From Photobacterium lipolyticum (GTDB lineage: Bacteria; Pseudomonadota; Gammaproteobacteria; Enterobacterales; Vibrionaceae): DNA of 64,000 bases. The DNA is taken from assembly GCF_003026475.1 (NCBI RefSeq), contig NZ_PYMC01000010.1:1-64000 (forward strand), in the 5' to 3' direction. The notes beneath the pieces are model-generated. The model saw only the letters and a list, made by a program, of their open reading frames with translations. It was not told where the DNA came from and did not search any database. Position 1 is the stretch's first letter; each line of letters begins with the position of its first letter. Below are positions 18,572 to 29,531 of the stretch, piece after piece. Position numbers and translations under genes: made by a program.

Positions 18572-19501
18572 CTATTCTGCTTCTTGCGTTCCATTTTGCG
18601 CTTCATACAGTGACATCACCCGGCTAAGCTCAAGCAATGCAAACCGATGCTCAACAAACTCGTACACATTACCTGCCAGGGTTATTTTGTACAGCATGAT
18701 AGCGGCAGGGTAATCACCTTGCAGCTGATAAGCCTTGGCAAGGTAGAAATAACCTTCGGTTAAGCGCTCTGCCAGCTGAGTATTATCTTCGCTTTCTGAG
18801 CTTATTTGCTCCAAGAATTGGGATTCGGTGATTTCACCCAGGTACAAACGTACAATTTGCCAGCCCCAACTTTCTTTGTCACTCGCGTCAAAACGCAGCT
18901 TTAACTTGCCAAGCGCCGCTTCAGGTGTGCGTTCCCGGTCCAGTATATATAACCAGATCACCCGATAAGGATCATTCAGATCCTGCTGGTAATGGGCAAG
19001 AAGATCTTCATGCGCCAGATCCAGCCGACCACCATAATACAGGGCAATCCCACGGTTACGTTGGGCAAAGGGGTGCTGAACATTGAGCTCAAGGGTCGAA
19101 TCAAAGGCTTCATATGCTGCATCGAAGTGGGCACTTTGGGTAAAATACACCCCCAGAATATTGAACACATCTGGCTGGTTCGCTTTCAGTGATAACGACT
19201 GATTAAAATCCAGACGAGCCAAATCACGCAGGCCCAGACTGTCATTCAGCAAGCCACGTTCATAATACATTTGCGCGACTGTTGCTTTATCCAGATCATT
19301 TCGCTTTAACAGCTGATCAATACGCGCTAACTGAATTTGTTGCTGTATCGTCGGCTGAAGTGGCACCGCCATCGGTGGATGAGTCCAATTCGATTGAGAT
19401 GATGCTGTACAGCCCGTTAACATCATCAGCGCCGCAAGACATGCGAGCTTTAACCTGTTTGCTATCAATGCCGTTCTCCCTGACATACAAAAACCGTTCA
19501 T
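18572..19501 (-). CDS. nlpI: Outer-membrane lipoprotein NlpI
   Basis: A TPR lipoprotein with lipobox MLTGC after a hydrophobic stretch ACLAALMM. Tetratricopeptide repeats follow (YYERGLLNDSLGLRDLARLDFNQSL region, FDAAYEAFDSTLEL, GIALYYGGRLDLAHEDLL), very like E. coli NlpI. NlpI is an adaptor for peptidoglycan endopeptidases and the protease Prc. The frame is open further upstream; MNGFCMSG (19501) or MSGRTAL (19486) are the plausible starts, the latter giving a 26-residue signal peptide. It is next to pnp, as in E. coli. Confidence 0.92.
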   Translation of the reverse strand: MNGFCMSGRTALIANRLKLACLAALMMLTGCTASSQSNWTHPPMAVPLQPTIQQQIQLARIDQLLKRNDLDKATVAQMYYERGLLNDSLGLRDLARLDFNQSLSLKANQPDVFNILGVYFTQSAHFDAAYEAFDSTLELNVQHPFAQRNRGIALYYGGRLDLAHEDLLAHYQQDLNDPYRVIWLYILDRERTPEAALGKLKLRFDASDKESWGWQIVRLYLGEITESQFLEQISSESEDNTQLAERLTEGYFYLAKAYQLQGDYPAAIMLYKITLAGNVYEFVEHRFALLELSRVMSLYEAQNGTQEAE

Positions 19502-19545
19502 CTCTTTCTGTCGCTGTTCAGTCACCGTTATATCCATCAAGAGCA

Positions 19546-19590
19546 AAAGAAAGGGCGGAGTTTATGGTTATAAATAAGCACTTTCGATAA
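19546..19590 (+). repeat. Dispersed hairpin element, copy B
   Basis: Core AAAGAAAGGGCGGAGTTTAT, then GCACTTTCGA, closely resembles the elements at 14324 and 22082. Outer arms GAAAGGGC and GCACTTTC are partly complementary. It lies upstream of nlpI, after the pnp terminator. Confidence 0.6.
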
Positions 19591-19630
19591 CGACTATTGG
19601 TTGATATTACAGTGTTCTGAATTGTTACTA

Positions 19631-19657
19631 TAAAAAAAGGGGCTTATTAGCCCCTTT
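19631..19657 (-). terminator. Intrinsic terminator of pnp
   Basis: AAAGGGGCT–TATT–AGCCCCTTT stem, followed on the minus strand by a run of seven T; 25 bases after the pnp stop. Confidence 0.9.
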
Positions 19658-19681
19658 ATAACATGCTTGAAGAAGAAAGAC

Positions 19682-21805
19682 TTAGCCTTGTGGCTGCTCG
19701 TCTTGAGCTGGCGCAGGATTTTGGTCAGCTTGTGCTTCTTTCATGCTTAGGCGAATACGGCCCTGACGGTCGATTTCTAGAACTTTAACCTTAACTTCCT
19801 GGCCTAGCTCTAGGTGATCTGCCACTTTCTCTACACGCTCCTGAGAGATTTGAGAAATATGAACCAGACCTTCTTTGGCACCGATAACAGAAACGAATGC
19901 ACCAAAGTCAACCACACGCATTACTTTACCAGTATAGATGCGACCAACTTCAACGTCAGCTGTGATTTCTTCGATACGGCGAATTGCTTCTTTAGCCGCC
20001 TTGCCTTCAGTTGCAGCAATCTTGATTGTACCGTCATCTTCGATTTCGATAGTTGTGCCAGTTTCTTCAGTCAGCTGACGAATAACTGCACCACCTTTAC
20101 CGATAACATCTTTGATCTTGTCAGAGTTGATCTTCATCGTATAGATACGAGGAGCAAACTCAGAAATTTCATCACGGTGAGTACCGATTGCATCGTCCAT
20201 CACGCTAAGGATGTGCTTACGCGCACCTTTAGCCTGGTTCAGAGCGATCTGCATGATCTCTTTAGTGATACCTTCGATTTTGATATCCATCTGCAGTGCA
20301 GTGATACCATCGTCAGTACCCGCAACTTTAAAGTCCATGTCACCCAGGTGATCTTCGTCACCAAGGATGTCAGAAAGAACAACAAAGTCATCGCCTTCTT
20401 TAACAAGACCCATTGCAATACCCGCAACAGATGCTTTGATTGGCACACCAGCATCCATAAGTGCCAGAGACGTACCACATACAGAAGCCATTGAAGATGA
20501 ACCGTTAGATTCTGTGATTTCCGATACAACACGTACTGTGTATGGGAATTCTTCAACAGAAGGCATTACTGCAGCAATACCGCGCTTAGCCAGTTTACCG
20601 TGGCCGATTTCACGACGCTTAGGTGAACCAACAAAACCAGTTTCACCTACACAGTATGGAGGGAAGTTGTAGTGTAGAAGGAAGTGATCTTTCTTCTCAC
20701 CCATGATGCTGTCAATAATTTGTGCGTCACGCTGTGTACCAAGCGTAGCAGTAACTAACGCCTGAGTTTCACCACGTGTAAACAAAGAAGAACCGTGAGT
20801 ACGTGGAAGAACACCTGTACGTACGTCTAGCGCACGAACCATGTCTTTTTCACGACCATCGATACGTGGGTTGCCCGCAATGATACGGCTACGTACAACG
20901 TTCTTCTCTAGAGAACTTAGCATGCCGCGGATTTCGCGCTCATCTAGTTCTTCGCTTTCAGCAAGAAGTGCTTCAACAACGTCGTTCTTAATAGCACCAA
21001 CTTCGTCGTAACGCGCCATTTTCTCAGTGATCTGGTATGCGTCAGCAAGACGAGTTTCAGCTTTATCCGCAACACGAGCTTTAAGCTCAGTGTTAACTTC
21101 CGGTGCTGTCCAATCCCAAGCAGGAGTGGCAACTTCCGCCGCAAACTCGTTGATTGCATCGATAACAACTTGCTGCTGGTCGTGACCGTAAACTACAGCT
21201 TGTAGCATTTGTTCTTCAGACAGACGATCTGCTTCTGATTCAACCATCAGAACAGCGTCTTTAGTACCGGAAACAACAAGGTCTAGACGGCTTTCTTCCA
21301 GCTCAGTGTTGCTTGGGTTAAGAACAAGCTGATCATTGATGTAACCAACGCGTGCCGCACCGATAGGACCATTGAATGGCAGACCAGAAATCGCCAGTGC
21401 CGCAGACGTTGCGATCATAGTGATCATGTCTGGGTTTACATCTGGGTTTACAGAAACTACAGTCGCAATAACCTGAACTTCGTTTTTGAATGCATCAGGA
21501 AATAGCGGACGAATTGGACGGTCAATCAAACGGGCAGTCAGTGTTTCGCCTTCAGAAGGACGACCTTCACGCTTGAAGAAACCACCAGGGATTTTACCTG
21601 CAGCGTAAGTACGCTCTTGGTAGTTAACTGTTAGCGGGAAGAAGTCTTGGCCTTCAACCGCTTTTTTCTTGCCAACTACAGATACGAACACAGACGTATC
21701 GTCCATGCTAGCCATAACAGCGGCTGTCGCTTGACGCGCCATAACACCAGTTTCAAGGGTAACGGTGTGGTTACCGTACTGGAAAGTCTTTACGATAGGA
21801 TTCAC
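19682..21805 (-). CDS. pnp: Polynucleotide phosphorylase
   Basis: A 707-aa 3'–5' phosphorolytic exoribonuclease, a component of the RNA degradosome. Two RNase PH domains (first from [16 protein letters not shown], second around [16 protein letters not shown]) are followed by a KH domain ([17 protein letters not shown]) and an S1 domain ([20 protein letters not shown]) with an acidic tail. The start is a GTG at 21805 with AAGGA seven bases upstream, matching the known N-terminus; the frame continues upstream without homology. It is the last gene of the rimP–nusA–infB–rbfA–truB–rpsO–pnp block. Confidence 0.97.
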   Translation of the reverse strand: MNPIVKTFQYGNHTVTLETGVMARQATAAVMASMDDTSVFVSVVGKKKAVEGQDFFPLTVNYQERTYAAGKIPGGFFKREGRPSEGETLTARLIDRPIRPLFPDAFKNEVQVIATVVSVNPDVNPDMITMIATSAALAISGLPFNGPIGAARVGYINDQLVLNPSNTELEESRLDLVVSGTKDAVLMVESEADRLSEEQMLQAVVYGHDQQQVVIDAINEFAAEVATPAWDWTAPEVNTELKARVADKAETRLADAYQITEKMARYDEVGAIKNDVVEALLAESEELDEREIRGMLSSLEKNVVRSRIIAGNPRIDGREKDMVRALDVRTGVLPRTHGSSLFTRGETQALVTATLGTQRDAQIIDSIMGEKKDHFLLHYNFPPYCVGETGFVGSPKRREIGHGKLAKRGIAAVMPSVEEFPYTVRVVSEITESNGSSSMASVCGTSLALMDAGVPIKASVAGIAMGLVKEGDDFVVLSDILGDEDHLGDMDFKVAGTDDGITALQMDIKIEGITKEIMQIALNQAKGARKHILSVMDDAIGTHRDEISEFAPRIYTMKINSDKIKDVIGKGGAVIRQLTEETGTTIEIEDDGTIKIAATEGKAAKEAIRRIEEITADVEVGRIYTGKVMRVVDFGAFVSVIGAKEGLVHISQISQERVEKVADHLELGQEVKVKVLEIDRQGRIRLSMKEAQADQNPAPAQDEQPQG

Positions 21806-22165
21806 GTGAATTTCCTTAAATATTATCCGCTTTCTATTTGCGTCGTTAAGTATATCTGACACAAGGAAAAGCGTCATGTGATGAAACCCACTTTACGATG
21901 ATTTCACACATCGCGACTAATGATAATTATCTACTGAATAGCCAATATCGGCTTAATCGTAAAAAACTGTCATTAGCCGCGACCTTTAGGTCGGGAGAAC
22001 GACTGATCAATCAGGGTAAAGTAAGTATATTTATATCTTGATTAGTAATTCAACTTGCCACTATTTCGTTCAAGATCTCGAAGAGAAAGCACGGAGTTTA
22101 TCGCTAAAATTAGCACTTTCGATGCGGATACTGGACTAAATAGTGAGTAAGGAGAGTTACTGAAT
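21806..22165 (-). promoter_or_regulatory. pnp leader region with hairpins and element copy C
   Basis: 360 bases between rpsO and pnp. It contains a small stem CGACC–TAAA–GGTCG (near 21980–21996 on the minus strand) and, at 22082–22122, a third copy of the dispersed hairpin element seen at 14324 and 19546. In E. coli the pnp leader forms a stem-loop cut by RNase III for autoregulation; whether the stem here plays that part is inference. Confidence 0.45.
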
Positions 22166-22196
22166 AAAAAAGAAAGGAGCCATAAGGCTCCTTTCT
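22166..22196 (-). terminator. Terminator of rpsO
   Basis: On the minus strand GAAAGGAGCC–TTAT–GGCTCCTTTC followed by TTTTTTATTC. It separates rpsO from pnp, although partial read-through is known in E. coli. Confidence 0.9.
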
Positions 22197-22207
22197 CGAA
22201 AGCAATC

Positions 22208-22477
22208 TTAGCGACGTAGGCCTTGACGCTTGATAAGATCTTGGTAACGATCAAGATTCTTACCTTTTAGGTAGTCTAGAAGCTTACGACGGCGAGAAAC
22301 CATACGTAGCAGACCGCGACGGCTGTGGTGGTCGTGTTTGTGAGCAGCAAAGTGACCTTGAAGGTGGTTAATTTGTGCTGTTAAAAGCGCAACCTGAACT
22401 TCAGGTGAACCAGTGTCGTTTTCACATTGTGCGTATTCAGCAACGATTGCTGCTTTAGTTTCTGCATTCAGAGACAT
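22208..22477 (-). CDS. rpsO: 30S ribosomal protein S15
   Basis: An 89-aa protein, exact family length. Conserved segments include [35 protein letters not shown] and the C-terminal [12 protein letters not shown]15 binds 16S rRNA at the central-domain three-way junction and in E. coli represses its own translation. Placed between truB and pnp as in other gammaproteobacteria. Confidence 0.98.
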   Translation of the reverse strand: MSLNAETKAAIVAEYAQCENDTGSPEVQVALLTAQINHLQGHFAAHKHDHHSRRGLLRMVSRRRKLLDYLKGKNLDRYQDLIKRQGLRR

Positions 22478-22633
22478 AACTCTTCCTAATACTAGATGTT
22501 TTAATTTGTGCCGCCAATCTCTGATTCAGCCGGCACCCAAGCCGCGAATTATACTGGCAGCAATAGTCGGCTGCAAGCGAAATAATCGCAGAAGATATTA
22601 GTTGCGAAGTTCGAGAGGTGAGGTAGATTTCTA

Positions 22634-22887
22634 GGTCCTATGGTCCTATGGTCCTATGGTCCTATGGTCCTATGGTCCTATGGTCCTATGGTCCTATGGT
22701 CCTATGGTCCTATGGTCCTATGGTCCTATGGTCCTATGGTCCTATGGTCCTATGGTCCTATGGTCCTGCAAGGCAGGCTCCCAGAACCACAAGGAAAAAC
22801 AAGCTTTTTTGCTCTTCCTAGGAACCAAGGAACTCGTACCTTCATCTCCATAGGGCCACAGGGCCTTAGTGCCGCTCTTCCCCGCTT
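22634..22887 (+). repeat. 8-bp tandem repeat array (GGTCCTAT)n with conserved 3' tail
   Basis: Sixteen perfect copies of GGTCCTAT (22634–22761) plus a partial GGTCCT. The tail that follows (22762–22887) shares blocks with 39105–39247: GGTCCTGCAAG, AAGCTTT, CCTAGGAA, CTCCATAGG, CAGGGCC, GCCGCTCTTCCC. The array lies in the 440-base gap between truB and rpsO, next to the truB stop. An open frame through the array is an artefact of the 24-base triple period. Confidence 0.95.
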
Positions 22888-22920
22888 CTCGGAACGCAGC
22901 GTCACTCGCCTCTCGCTTCT

Positions 22921-23865
22921 TTAGTCTTGCTGGTTCGCCATCACGCGCTTTGGTGCCAGCATGTCATCTTGATCAATCACGCCCACCCCGATGAACTCAC
23001 GCGGCTCACCGACGGTAATACGGACTAACGTTCCCGTTTCAGGCACACGACCCGCATTAACCGGATTACCGTTAAGGACATAAACCGCACTCGCCGGTAA
23101 GATATTCACTTCAGGTAAATCCTGAACGGCACTATCTGTCGGTAGCAATAGCGGATCAAGAAGTTCACTTGGTGCCATTCCCTGCTCATTCGCTTGATCA
23201 AGCAGTGCCTGTAACTGCTCCAATGTCACTACACGTTCCATTGGATAGTTAGAAACGCCGGTACGGCGAAGGTAGGTCACGTGCGCGCCACAACCTAGCA
23301 TTTCCCCCAGATCATCAACAATAGTGCGGATGTAGGTACCTTTCGATACATGCAGTTCCATCTCGACTTCGTTGTTTTCAAACCGGAGCAGATCAACAGA
23401 GAACACCGTGATTTTACGTGACTCACGTGGAACTTCGATACCTTCACGGGCGTACTCATAGAGTTTTCGACCCTGGTATTTCAATGCCGAGTACATAGAC
23501 GGAATTTGATCCGTTGTTCCGCGGAACTTGGCGATGCAACGCTCCAGCTGACCACGGTCGACTTTCACTTCGCGGGTTTCCACCACTTCGCCGTCAGAAT
23601 CTGAGGTATCGGTACGCTCACCCAGTTTCGCAATAACACGATAGCGCTTATCTGAATCTAGAAGAAACTGAGAAAACTTCGTCGCTTCACCAAAGCAGAT
23701 TGGCAGCATACCGGTAGCCAATGGATCCAGCGCACCGGTATGGCCCGCCTTTTGCGCAAAAAAGATACGCTTTACTTTCTGCAGCGCATCATTCGAGCTG
23801 AGTCCGGTTGGTTTGTCGAGCAGGATGACCCCATCGACCGGACGCCCCTTACGACGACGTGCCAT
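22921..23865 (-). CDS. truB: tRNA pseudouridine-55 synthase TruB
   Basis: A 314-aa enzyme that converts U55 of the T-loop of tRNAs to pseudouridine. The catalytic motif [17 protein letters not shown] contains the nucleophile Asp. [18 protein letters not shown] and the C-terminal PUA-like domain also match. Its ATG shares one base with the rbfA stop (TAATG), a coupled arrangement conserved in this operon. Confidence 0.97.
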   Translation of the reverse strand: MARRRKGRPVDGVILLDKPTGLSSNDALQKVKRIFFAQKAGHTGALDPLATGMLPICFGEATKFSQFLLDSDKRYRVIAKLGERTDTSDSDGEVVETREVKVDRGQLERCIAKFRGTTDQIPSMYSALKYQGRKLYEYAREGIEVPRESRKITVFSVDLLRFENNEVEMELHVSKGTYIRTIVDDLGEMLGCGAHVTYLRRTGVSNYPMERVVTLEQLQALLDQANEQGMAPSELLDPLLLPTDSAVQDLPEVNILPASAVYVLNGNPVNAGRVPETGTLVRITVGEPREFIGVGVIDQDDMLAPKRVMANQQD

Positions 23866-24269
23866 TACTTATCCTCACCTTCTTGTGCGTCACCTTCATC
23901 AACGCGACGCTCGTTGTCATCACGAACCGCATTGGTAACCAGGTTGGAGATACGCATACCTTCCGTCAACGACTGATCGTAGATAAAGGTTAGCTCAGGC
24001 GTCACACGCAGGCGAATTTGCTTGCCCAAGAGTGAGCGAATGTAAGGTGCCATTTCCCGTAATACTTCAAGGCTGCCTTCAGGCGTCTGCTCACCGACAG
24101 TAAAGAAGGTAACGTACACTTTGGCATAACCCATGTCACGGGACACTTCAACACTTGATATAGTCGTCATGCCAATACGCGGATCTTTAATCTCACGTTG
24201 AAGGATAACCGCAAGTTCTTTTTGTAACTGTTGTGCTACACGCTGGGTGCGGCTGAATTCTTTTGCCAT
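23865..24269 (-). CDS. rbfA: 30S ribosome-binding factor A
   Basis: A 134-aa KH-type protein for late maturation of the 30S subunit and cold adaptation. Starts [20 protein letters not shown]; conserved [19 protein letters not shown] and [12 protein letters not shown] are present. The C-terminus is acidic ([11 protein letters not shown]). Lies between infB and truB. Confidence 0.97.
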   Translation of the reverse strand: MAKEFSRTQRVAQQLQKELAVILQREIKDPRIGMTTISSVEVSRDMGYAKVYVTFFTVGEQTPEGSLEVLREMAPYIRSLLGKQIRLRVTPELTFIYDQSLTEGMRISNLVTNAVRDDNERRVDEGDAQEGEDK

Positions 24270-24326
24270 TTTAGCTATCTCTCTTAAAGAAGAGGGCTCT
24301 CTTAAAGAAAAAAGCTCTCTTGCAAG

Positions 24327-24350
24327 AATGGGGAGCCGAAGCTCCCCATT
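24327..24350. promoter_or_regulatory. Strong UUCG-capped hairpin between infB and rbfA
   Basis: Perfect 10-bp stem AATGGGGAGC/GCTCCCCATT; read on the minus strand the loop is the stable tetraloop TTCG. The minus-strand 3' flank (CTTGCAAGAG) lacks an immediate T-run, so it is more likely an mRNA-stabilising or processing stem than a full terminator. Next to it, 24279–24320 carries direct repeats of CTCTCTTAAAGAA. Confidence 0.6.
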
Positions 24351-24393
24351 GGTTTGTTTGTTTACTTACCTAGATAAGTAACGATGTTGGCTA

Positions 24394-27132
24394 TTAATCA
24401 AGGGTACGTTGAATTTCAACGATTTCATAAACTTCGATCTGGTCACCGACACGAACATCATTATAGTTCTTAACGCCGATACCACATTCGTAGCCATTCT
24501 TAACTTCGTTGACGTCATCTTTAAAGCGACGTAGTGATTCTAACTCACCTTCGTAAATAACAACGTTATCACGTAGTACACGGATAGGGTTGTTACGCTT
24601 AATCAGACCTTCAGTTACCATACAACCAGCGATTGCGCCGATCTTAGGTGACTTAAATACGTCACGAACAGCTGCAAGACCGATGATTTCCTGACGGAAT
24701 TCAGGAGCCAGCATGCCGCCCATCGCTGCTTTCACTTCGTCAATCAACTGATAGATGATTGAGTAGTAACGCAGATCAAGGTTTTCATTATCAATGATAC
24801 GGCGCGCAGGTACATCAGCACGAACGTTGAAACCAAGGATGATAGCGTTAGACGCTGCTGCCAGTACGGCATCAGTTTCTGTAATACCACCAACACCAGA
24901 ACCAACAACGTTCACTTTAACTTCATCTGTAGACAGTTTCACCAAAGAATCAGCGATTGCTTCGATAGAGCCCTGTACATCCGCTTTCAGTACTACGTTC
25001 AGTTCAGCAACGTCACCGGCAGTCATGTTAGAGAACATGTTTTCAAGTTTCGCTTTCTGCTGGCGTGCTAGTTTAACATCGCGGAATTTACCTTGACGGT
25101 AAAGTGCAACTTCACGTGCTTTACGCTCATCACGTACAACAGTCGCTTCGTCACCAGATGCCGGTACGCCAGAAAGACCTAGAATCTCAACTGGGATCGA
25201 CGGACCTGCAGATTCAATATCTTGACCATTTTCGTCGCGCATTGCACGAACACGGCCATGCTCCAGACCACAAAGAACGATGTCGCCCTTACGTAAAGTA
25301 CCAGACTGAACCAGAACGGTTGCAACAGGACCACGACCTTTATCAAGGCGAGACTCAACGACAACGCCGCTTGCCATGCCTTCTTTAACTGCTTTCAGTT
25401 CAAGAATTTCAGCCTGAAGCAAAATAGCTTCTAGTAGGCCATCAATGTTGGTACCTTGCTTAGCAGAGATGTGAACGAACATGTTCTCACCGCCCCACTC
25501 TTCAGGGATAACATCGTACTGAGCCAGCTCGTTCTTAACGTTGTCTGGGTTTGCATCTTCTTTATCGATTTTGTTCACAGCAACAATCAGAGGTACACCT
25601 GCCGCTTTCGCGTGCTGGATTGCTTCAATTGTCTGTGGCATCACGCCATCATCTGCCGCAACAACAAGGACAACGATATCTGTCGCTTGAGCACCACGGG
25701 CACGCATAGCGGTAAACGCTGCGTGTCCAGGTGTATCAAGGAAGGTGATCATGCCGTTACCGATCTCAACGTGGTATGCACCGATGTGCTGGGTAATACC
25801 GCCGGCTTCGCCTGATGCAACGTGTGCTTTACGAATATAATCAAGTGTTGAGGTTTTACCGTGGTCGACGTGACCCATGATAGTGACAACAGGCGCGCGA
25901 GGTTCAGCAACAGCCGTGTCATCACGATCAGACATTATTGCTTCTTCTAGTTCATTCTCTTTACGAAGAATAACTTTGTGACCCAGTTCTTCAGCGACAA
26001 GTGCTGCCGTTTCTTGGTCGATAACCTGGTTAATGGTAACCATAGCGCCCATCTTCATCATGGCCTTGATGATTTCAGTCGCTTTTACTGACATTTTACT
26101 TGCCAGTTCAGAAACAACGATGGTTTCACCAATGACGACATCAGACTTAGCAACGGTTGCTGTTTTATCAAAACCGTGTTGCATTGATGTCGGCGCATTG
26201 ACCTGGGCTTTCTTCTTGCCACCGCGACCGCGTTGGTTACGACCACCACGGCCTTTAGGACCACGTTCATCGACTTTAGCTGCTGGCTTTTTCTTCTTAC
26301 GACGAGTACCGGTAACTTCTTCTTTACGGTCTTGCTCATCTTCCGCAGCACGGGCATGAGTAGACGTCGTAACGTGGTAATCGGCTTCTTCCATCTTTGT
26401 CTTAGTCTGCTGGTCTGTTTCCGTCCAACGTTTTTCGTTTACTTCTGCCATTTTGCGTGCCTCTTCTAGCTGACGCTGACTCTCTTCTTCGGCTTTACGC
26501 TTGGCTTCCTCTTCCTGGCGACGTTTTAGCGCCTCGGCTTCTATCTTAGCCTGTTGATCAGCGGCGGTGCGCTCAGCCTTATCGGCGGCTTTACGCTTAT
26601 CTGTAACCTCTCGCTTAGTCGTTTCCTCGACCTTACGATTAGCCTTGTCTTCTGCGTCACGCTTAGCTTGTTCTTCAGCCAAACGTGCCTCTTCCGCTTT
26701 ACGTGTTGCTTCTTCTGCATCACGCTTAGCTTTCATTTCTGCTTCTTGCTGAGCCTGAGCTTCACGTTGAGCAGCTTCTTCTGCCTGGCGCGTCGCCTCT
26801 TCCGCGGCACGCTGCTCTTCTTCAAGAGCCGAGCGTTTCACATAGGTGCGCTTTTTGCGCACCTCAACTTGTACGTTTTTACTCTTACCACCCGTACCAG
26901 AAACACTCAGTGTACTGCGCGTTTTACGCTGCAAAGTAAGACGCGATGGAGCTTCGCCATTACTGTCACCGCCATGCTCTTTTTTCAGATGGGATAACAG
27001 TGACTGTTTCTCGCTCTGGCTTACACTATCTTCAGCTTTCTTGCTAATACCAGCGTCTGAAAATTGTTGAAGCAACCGATCAATAGGCGTACCCACTTCT
27101 TCAGCCAATGCTTTAACTGTAACTTCTGACAT
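24394..27132 (-). CDS. infB: Translation initiation factor IF-2
   Basis: A 912-aa GTPase that brings initiator tRNA to the 30S subunit and promotes subunit joining. The N-terminus has the IF2-N fold ([21 protein letters not shown]), followed by a long charged Ala/Glu/Lys/Arg-rich linker (~95–300) with coiled-coil character. The G domain has [17 protein letters not shown] and NKID. Domains II–IV follow, ending in [18 protein letters not shown]. Position after nusA is standard. In-frame internal starts that give IF2 isoforms in E. coli are possible but not resolved. Confidence 0.98.
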   Translation of the reverse strand: MSEVTVKALAEEVGTPIDRLLQQFSDAGISKKAEDSVSQSEKQSLLSHLKKEHGGDSNGEAPSRLTLQRKTRSTLSVSGTGGKSKNVQVEVRKKRTYVKRSALEEEQRAAEEATRQAEEAAQREAQAQQEAEMKAKRDAEEATRKAEEARLAEEQAKRDAEDKANRKVEETTKREVTDKRKAADKAERTAADQQAKIEAEALKRRQEEEAKRKAEEESQRQLEEARKMAEVNEKRWTETDQQTKTKMEEADYHVTTSTHARAAEDEQDRKEEVTGTRRKKKKPAAKVDERGPKGRGGRNQRGRGGKKKAQVNAPTSMQHGFDKTATVAKSDVVIGETIVVSELASKMSVKATEIIKAMMKMGAMVTINQVIDQETAALVAEELGHKVILRKENELEEAIMSDRDDTAVAEPRAPVVTIMGHVDHGKTSTLDYIRKAHVASGEAGGITQHIGAYHVEIGNGMITFLDTPGHAAFTAMRARGAQATDIVVLVVAADDGVMPQTIEAIQHAKAAGVPLIVAVNKIDKEDANPDNVKNELAQYDVIPEEWGGENMFVHISAKQGTNIDGLLEAILLQAEILELKAVKEGMASGVVVESRLDKGRGPVATVLVQSGTLRKGDIVLCGLEHGRVRAMRDENGQDIESAGPSIPVEILGLSGVPASGDEATVVRDERKAREVALYRQGKFRDVKLARQQKAKLENMFSNMTAGDVAELNVVLKADVQGSIEAIADSLVKLSTDEVKVNVVGSGVGGITETDAVLAAASNAIILGFNVRADVPARRIIDNENLDLRYYSIIYQLIDEVKAAMGGMLAPEFRQEIIGLAAVRDVFKSPKIGAIAGCMVTEGLIKRNNPIRVLRDNVVIYEGELESLRRFKDDVNEVKNGYECGIGVKNYNDVRVGDQIEVYEIVEIQRTLD

Positions 27133-27157
27133 ACTGCTTCTCCCTTGCTTAATTTTA

Positions 27158-28645
27158 TTACGCTTCGTCGCTGAACCAGCAGATGTTACGAGCGGCCATA
27201 ATCAACTCACCCGCTCTTGCTTCATTCATACCTTCTATATCGAGCAAGTCATCAGTTCCCTGATCTGCAAGATCTTCAAGCGTGCAAATACTCTTCGCGG
27301 CTAACTTAAACGCCATATCACGCTCAAGACCGTCCAGGCCTAAAAGATCATCTGCAGGTTCGACACCTTCAAACGTCTCTTCCTGAGCAAGGGCAAGAGT
27401 AGTCAGAGCTTCTTTAGCTCGATTACGAAGTTCGTTGATAGCCTCTTCATCAAGACCCTCAACGTCCTTTAGCTCGCTTACTGGTACGTAGGCGATTTCT
27501 TCTAGCGTAGTGAAACCTTCTTCAACCAGAACGGTCGCGAAGTCTTCATCAATATCCAAGTATTTAGTAAACACTTCAATCGATTCTTGGGCTTCTTCCT
27601 GGTGCTTTTTCTGCAGATCTTCTACCGTCATCACATTGAGTTCCCAGCCAGTTAGCTGAGACGCCAAACGGATGTTCTGACCATTACGACCAATTGCCTG
27701 AGCAAGGTTATCCTTCTCGACAGCAATGTCCATCGTGTGGTTGTCTTCATCAACGATGATTGAACTGACTTCTGCCGGTGCCATGGCATTAATAACGTAT
27801 TGAGCTGAGTTCTCATCCCAAAGTACGATATCAATACGTTCACCGCCTAGTTCACTAGAGACAGCCTGAACACGCGCACCACGCATTCCAACACACGCAC
27901 CAACTGGATCGATACGTTTATCGTTTGTTTTCACTGCGATTTTCGCACGAGAACCAGGGTCACGCGCCGCACCCATAAGTTCAATCAGCTCTTCGCCAAT
28001 TTCTGGCACTTCGATGCGGAACAGTTCGGTTAGCATTTCTGCTTTTGAACGCGTCATGAATAGCTGGAAACCGCGCGCTTCAGGGCGCACAGAGTACAGC
28101 AAACCACGTACTCGGTCACCCGGACGGAAGTTTTCACGTGGTAGCTGATCGTCACGCTGAATAACAGCTTCAGCATTATTACCCAAATCGATAATAACCG
28201 CTTCACGATTCACTTTCTTGACAATACCGGTAATTAGCTCACCTTCATTATCCATAAATTGTTCGACAACTTGAGCTCGCTCAGCTTCACGTACTTTCTG
28301 CACAATGACTTGCTTAGCCGTTTGGGTCGTAATACGGTCAAACGTTACAGATTCAATTTCATCTTCAACGTAATCACCCAGCTCGATCGTTTCGTCGTCA
28401 AACTGTGCCGCTTCTAAAGTGATTTCAAGCGTAGGCTGAGTCACTTCTTCGACTGCTTTCCAACGACGGAAAGTTTCAAAATTGCCCGTTTTACGGTCAA
28501 TCGCAACGCGAACGTCAATTTCTGCTTCGCTTTTTTTCTTTGTCGCTGTTGCAAGTGCGATCTCAAGAGCTTCAAAGATACGCTCACGAGGAACAGCTTT
28601 CTCATTAGATACCGCTTCAACGACAGCCAAGATTTCTTTGTTCAT
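27158..28645 (-). CDS. nusA: Transcription termination/antitermination factor NusA
   Basis: A 495-aa RNA-polymerase-binding factor. The N-terminal RNAP-binding domain ([21 protein letters not shown]) is followed by S1 ([21 protein letters not shown]), two KH domains ([39 protein letters not shown]) and two acidic C-terminal repeats, one ending [16 protein letters not shown]. It lies between rimP and infB in the classical operon. Confidence 0.98.
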   Translation of the reverse strand: MNKEILAVVEAVSNEKAVPRERIFEALEIALATATKKKSEAEIDVRVAIDRKTGNFETFRRWKAVEEVTQPTLEITLEAAQFDDETIELGDYVEDEIESVTFDRITTQTAKQVIVQKVREAERAQVVEQFMDNEGELITGIVKKVNREAVIIDLGNNAEAVIQRDDQLPRENFRPGDRVRGLLYSVRPEARGFQLFMTRSKAEMLTELFRIEVPEIGEELIELMGAARDPGSRAKIAVKTNDKRIDPVGACVGMRGARVQAVSSELGGERIDIVLWDENSAQYVINAMAPAEVSSIIVDEDNHTMDIAVEKDNLAQAIGRNGQNIRLASQLTGWELNVMTVEDLQKKHQEEAQESIEVFTKYLDIDEDFATVLVEEGFTTLEEIAYVPVSELKDVEGLDEEAINELRNRAKEALTTLALAQEETFEGVEPADDLLGLDGLERDMAFKLAAKSICTLEDLADQGTDDLLDIEGMNEARAGELIMAARNICWFSDEA

Positions 28646-28667
28646 TTCTAATGCCCCAATATAGCGG

Positions 28668-29123
28668 TTAGAATTTTGGAATCAGGTTGGCCTTGGAAAT
28701 ATTGCTCAGTGCAAACGTTTCGTCATTGCCATCTACTTTAAGAGTGACCAATTCACCTTCAACGGCAATAATGTCACCTTTCCACTTGCGACGATTATTC
28801 ATCGCCATTTTTAGCACCAGGCTGACCTCGTGACCAATAAATTGTTGGTAATGTGCTGCTTTAAATAGTGGCCGCTCAAGACCAGGGGAAGACACCTCCA
28901 GGTGATAAGCCACGGTGATTGGATCTTCTACATCCATAACGGCACTAATTTGACGGCTTACTTCGGCGCAGTCATCGACATTAATGCCATTTTCATGATC
29001 AATGAATACACGTAATGTTGAATGTTCACCCGCACGGATGAATTCCAAACCTACCAGTTCATAGCCTAAAGCATTGACAGGTCCGTCAAGCAATTCGGTT
29101 AATTGTGTCTCTAAAGCTGTCAA
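28668..29123 (-). CDS. rimP: Ribosome maturation factor RimP
   Basis: A 151-aa protein for 30S assembly. Conserved [27 protein letters not shown] region, [16 protein letters not shown] and [15 protein letters not shown] are all present. The start is a TTG (29123) preceded by GGGGGGTTGTC, which supplies a G-rich ribosome-binding site; no ATG fits the family N-terminus. First protein gene of the nusA operon. Confidence 0.95.
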   Translation of the reverse strand: MTALETQLTELLDGPVNALGYELVGLEFIRAGEHSTLRVFIDHENGINVDDCAEVSRQISAVMDVEDPITVAYHLEVSSPGLERPLFKAAHYQQFIGHEVSLVLKMAMNNRRKWKGDIIAVEGELVTLKVDGNDETFALSNISKANLIPKF

Positions 29124-29141
29124 GACAACCCCCCGGAAACA

Positions 29142-29160
29142 AAAAAAGGGCCTAAAGCCC
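29142..29160 (-). promoter_or_regulatory. Terminator-like hairpin in the rimP leader
   Basis: On the minus strand GGGC–TTTAG–GCCC followed at once by seven T. It is short but has the layout of an intrinsic terminator and lies only 20 bases before the rimP start, so it could attenuate the rimP–nusA–infB operon. Confidence 0.5.
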
Positions 29161-29193
29161 AGTAAATACCTGAATGGTCATGTTTCAGATAAT

Positions 29194-29220
29194 AAAAAAC
29201 CCCGATTTACGGGGTTTTTT
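29194..29220 (-). terminator. Terminator after initiator tRNA
   Basis: AAAAAACCCCG–ATTTA–CGGGGTTTTTT, about 80 bases downstream of the tRNA-fMet gene on the minus strand. It is symmetrical and strong. Confidence 0.9.
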
Positions 29221-29301
29221 ATTACTGGACCCTGATTATCACAGCACGCTGTGATAGAAAACAAACAACCTCTATATAAGAATAGTCTGTTTTCGGAAAA
29301 G

Positions 29302-29378
<77 letters not shown>

Positions 29379-29435
29379 TCCGAATCTGAACGCATTATAT
29401 CGCGCAGACGTTACTCTTTCAAGTAATCAGTATAA

Positions 29436-29520
29436 TGGTGCCGAGAAGGGGACTTGAACCCCTACACCTTGCGGCACTAGCACCTCATGCTAGCGTGTCT
29501 ACCAATTTCACCATCTCGGC
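29436..29520 (-). tRNA. tRNA-Leu (GAG)
   Basis: An 85-nt class II tRNA on the minus strand. It starts GCCGAGATGGTGAAATTGGT; the anticodon arm is CTAGC-ATGAGGT-GCTAG with anticodon GAG, then a long variable arm, T-arm GGGGTTCAAGTCCCC and encoded CCA. It lies between secG and tRNA-fMet, as leuU does near secG in E. coli. Confidence 0.96.
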
Positions 29521-29531
29521 TAAATCTTTAA

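Noticed and set aside
19814-20494. 226-aa ORF on the plus strand
   Set aside because: Lies wholly antisense to pnp, in a strongly conserved coding region.
22634-22767. CRISPR array
   Set aside because: Units are contiguous with no spacers and no cas genes are near.
22640-22924. 94-aa ORF with repeated VLWSYGPM
   Set aside because: It is a translation of the 8-bp tandem array (three units make 24 bases); no ribosome-binding site and no non-repeat domain.
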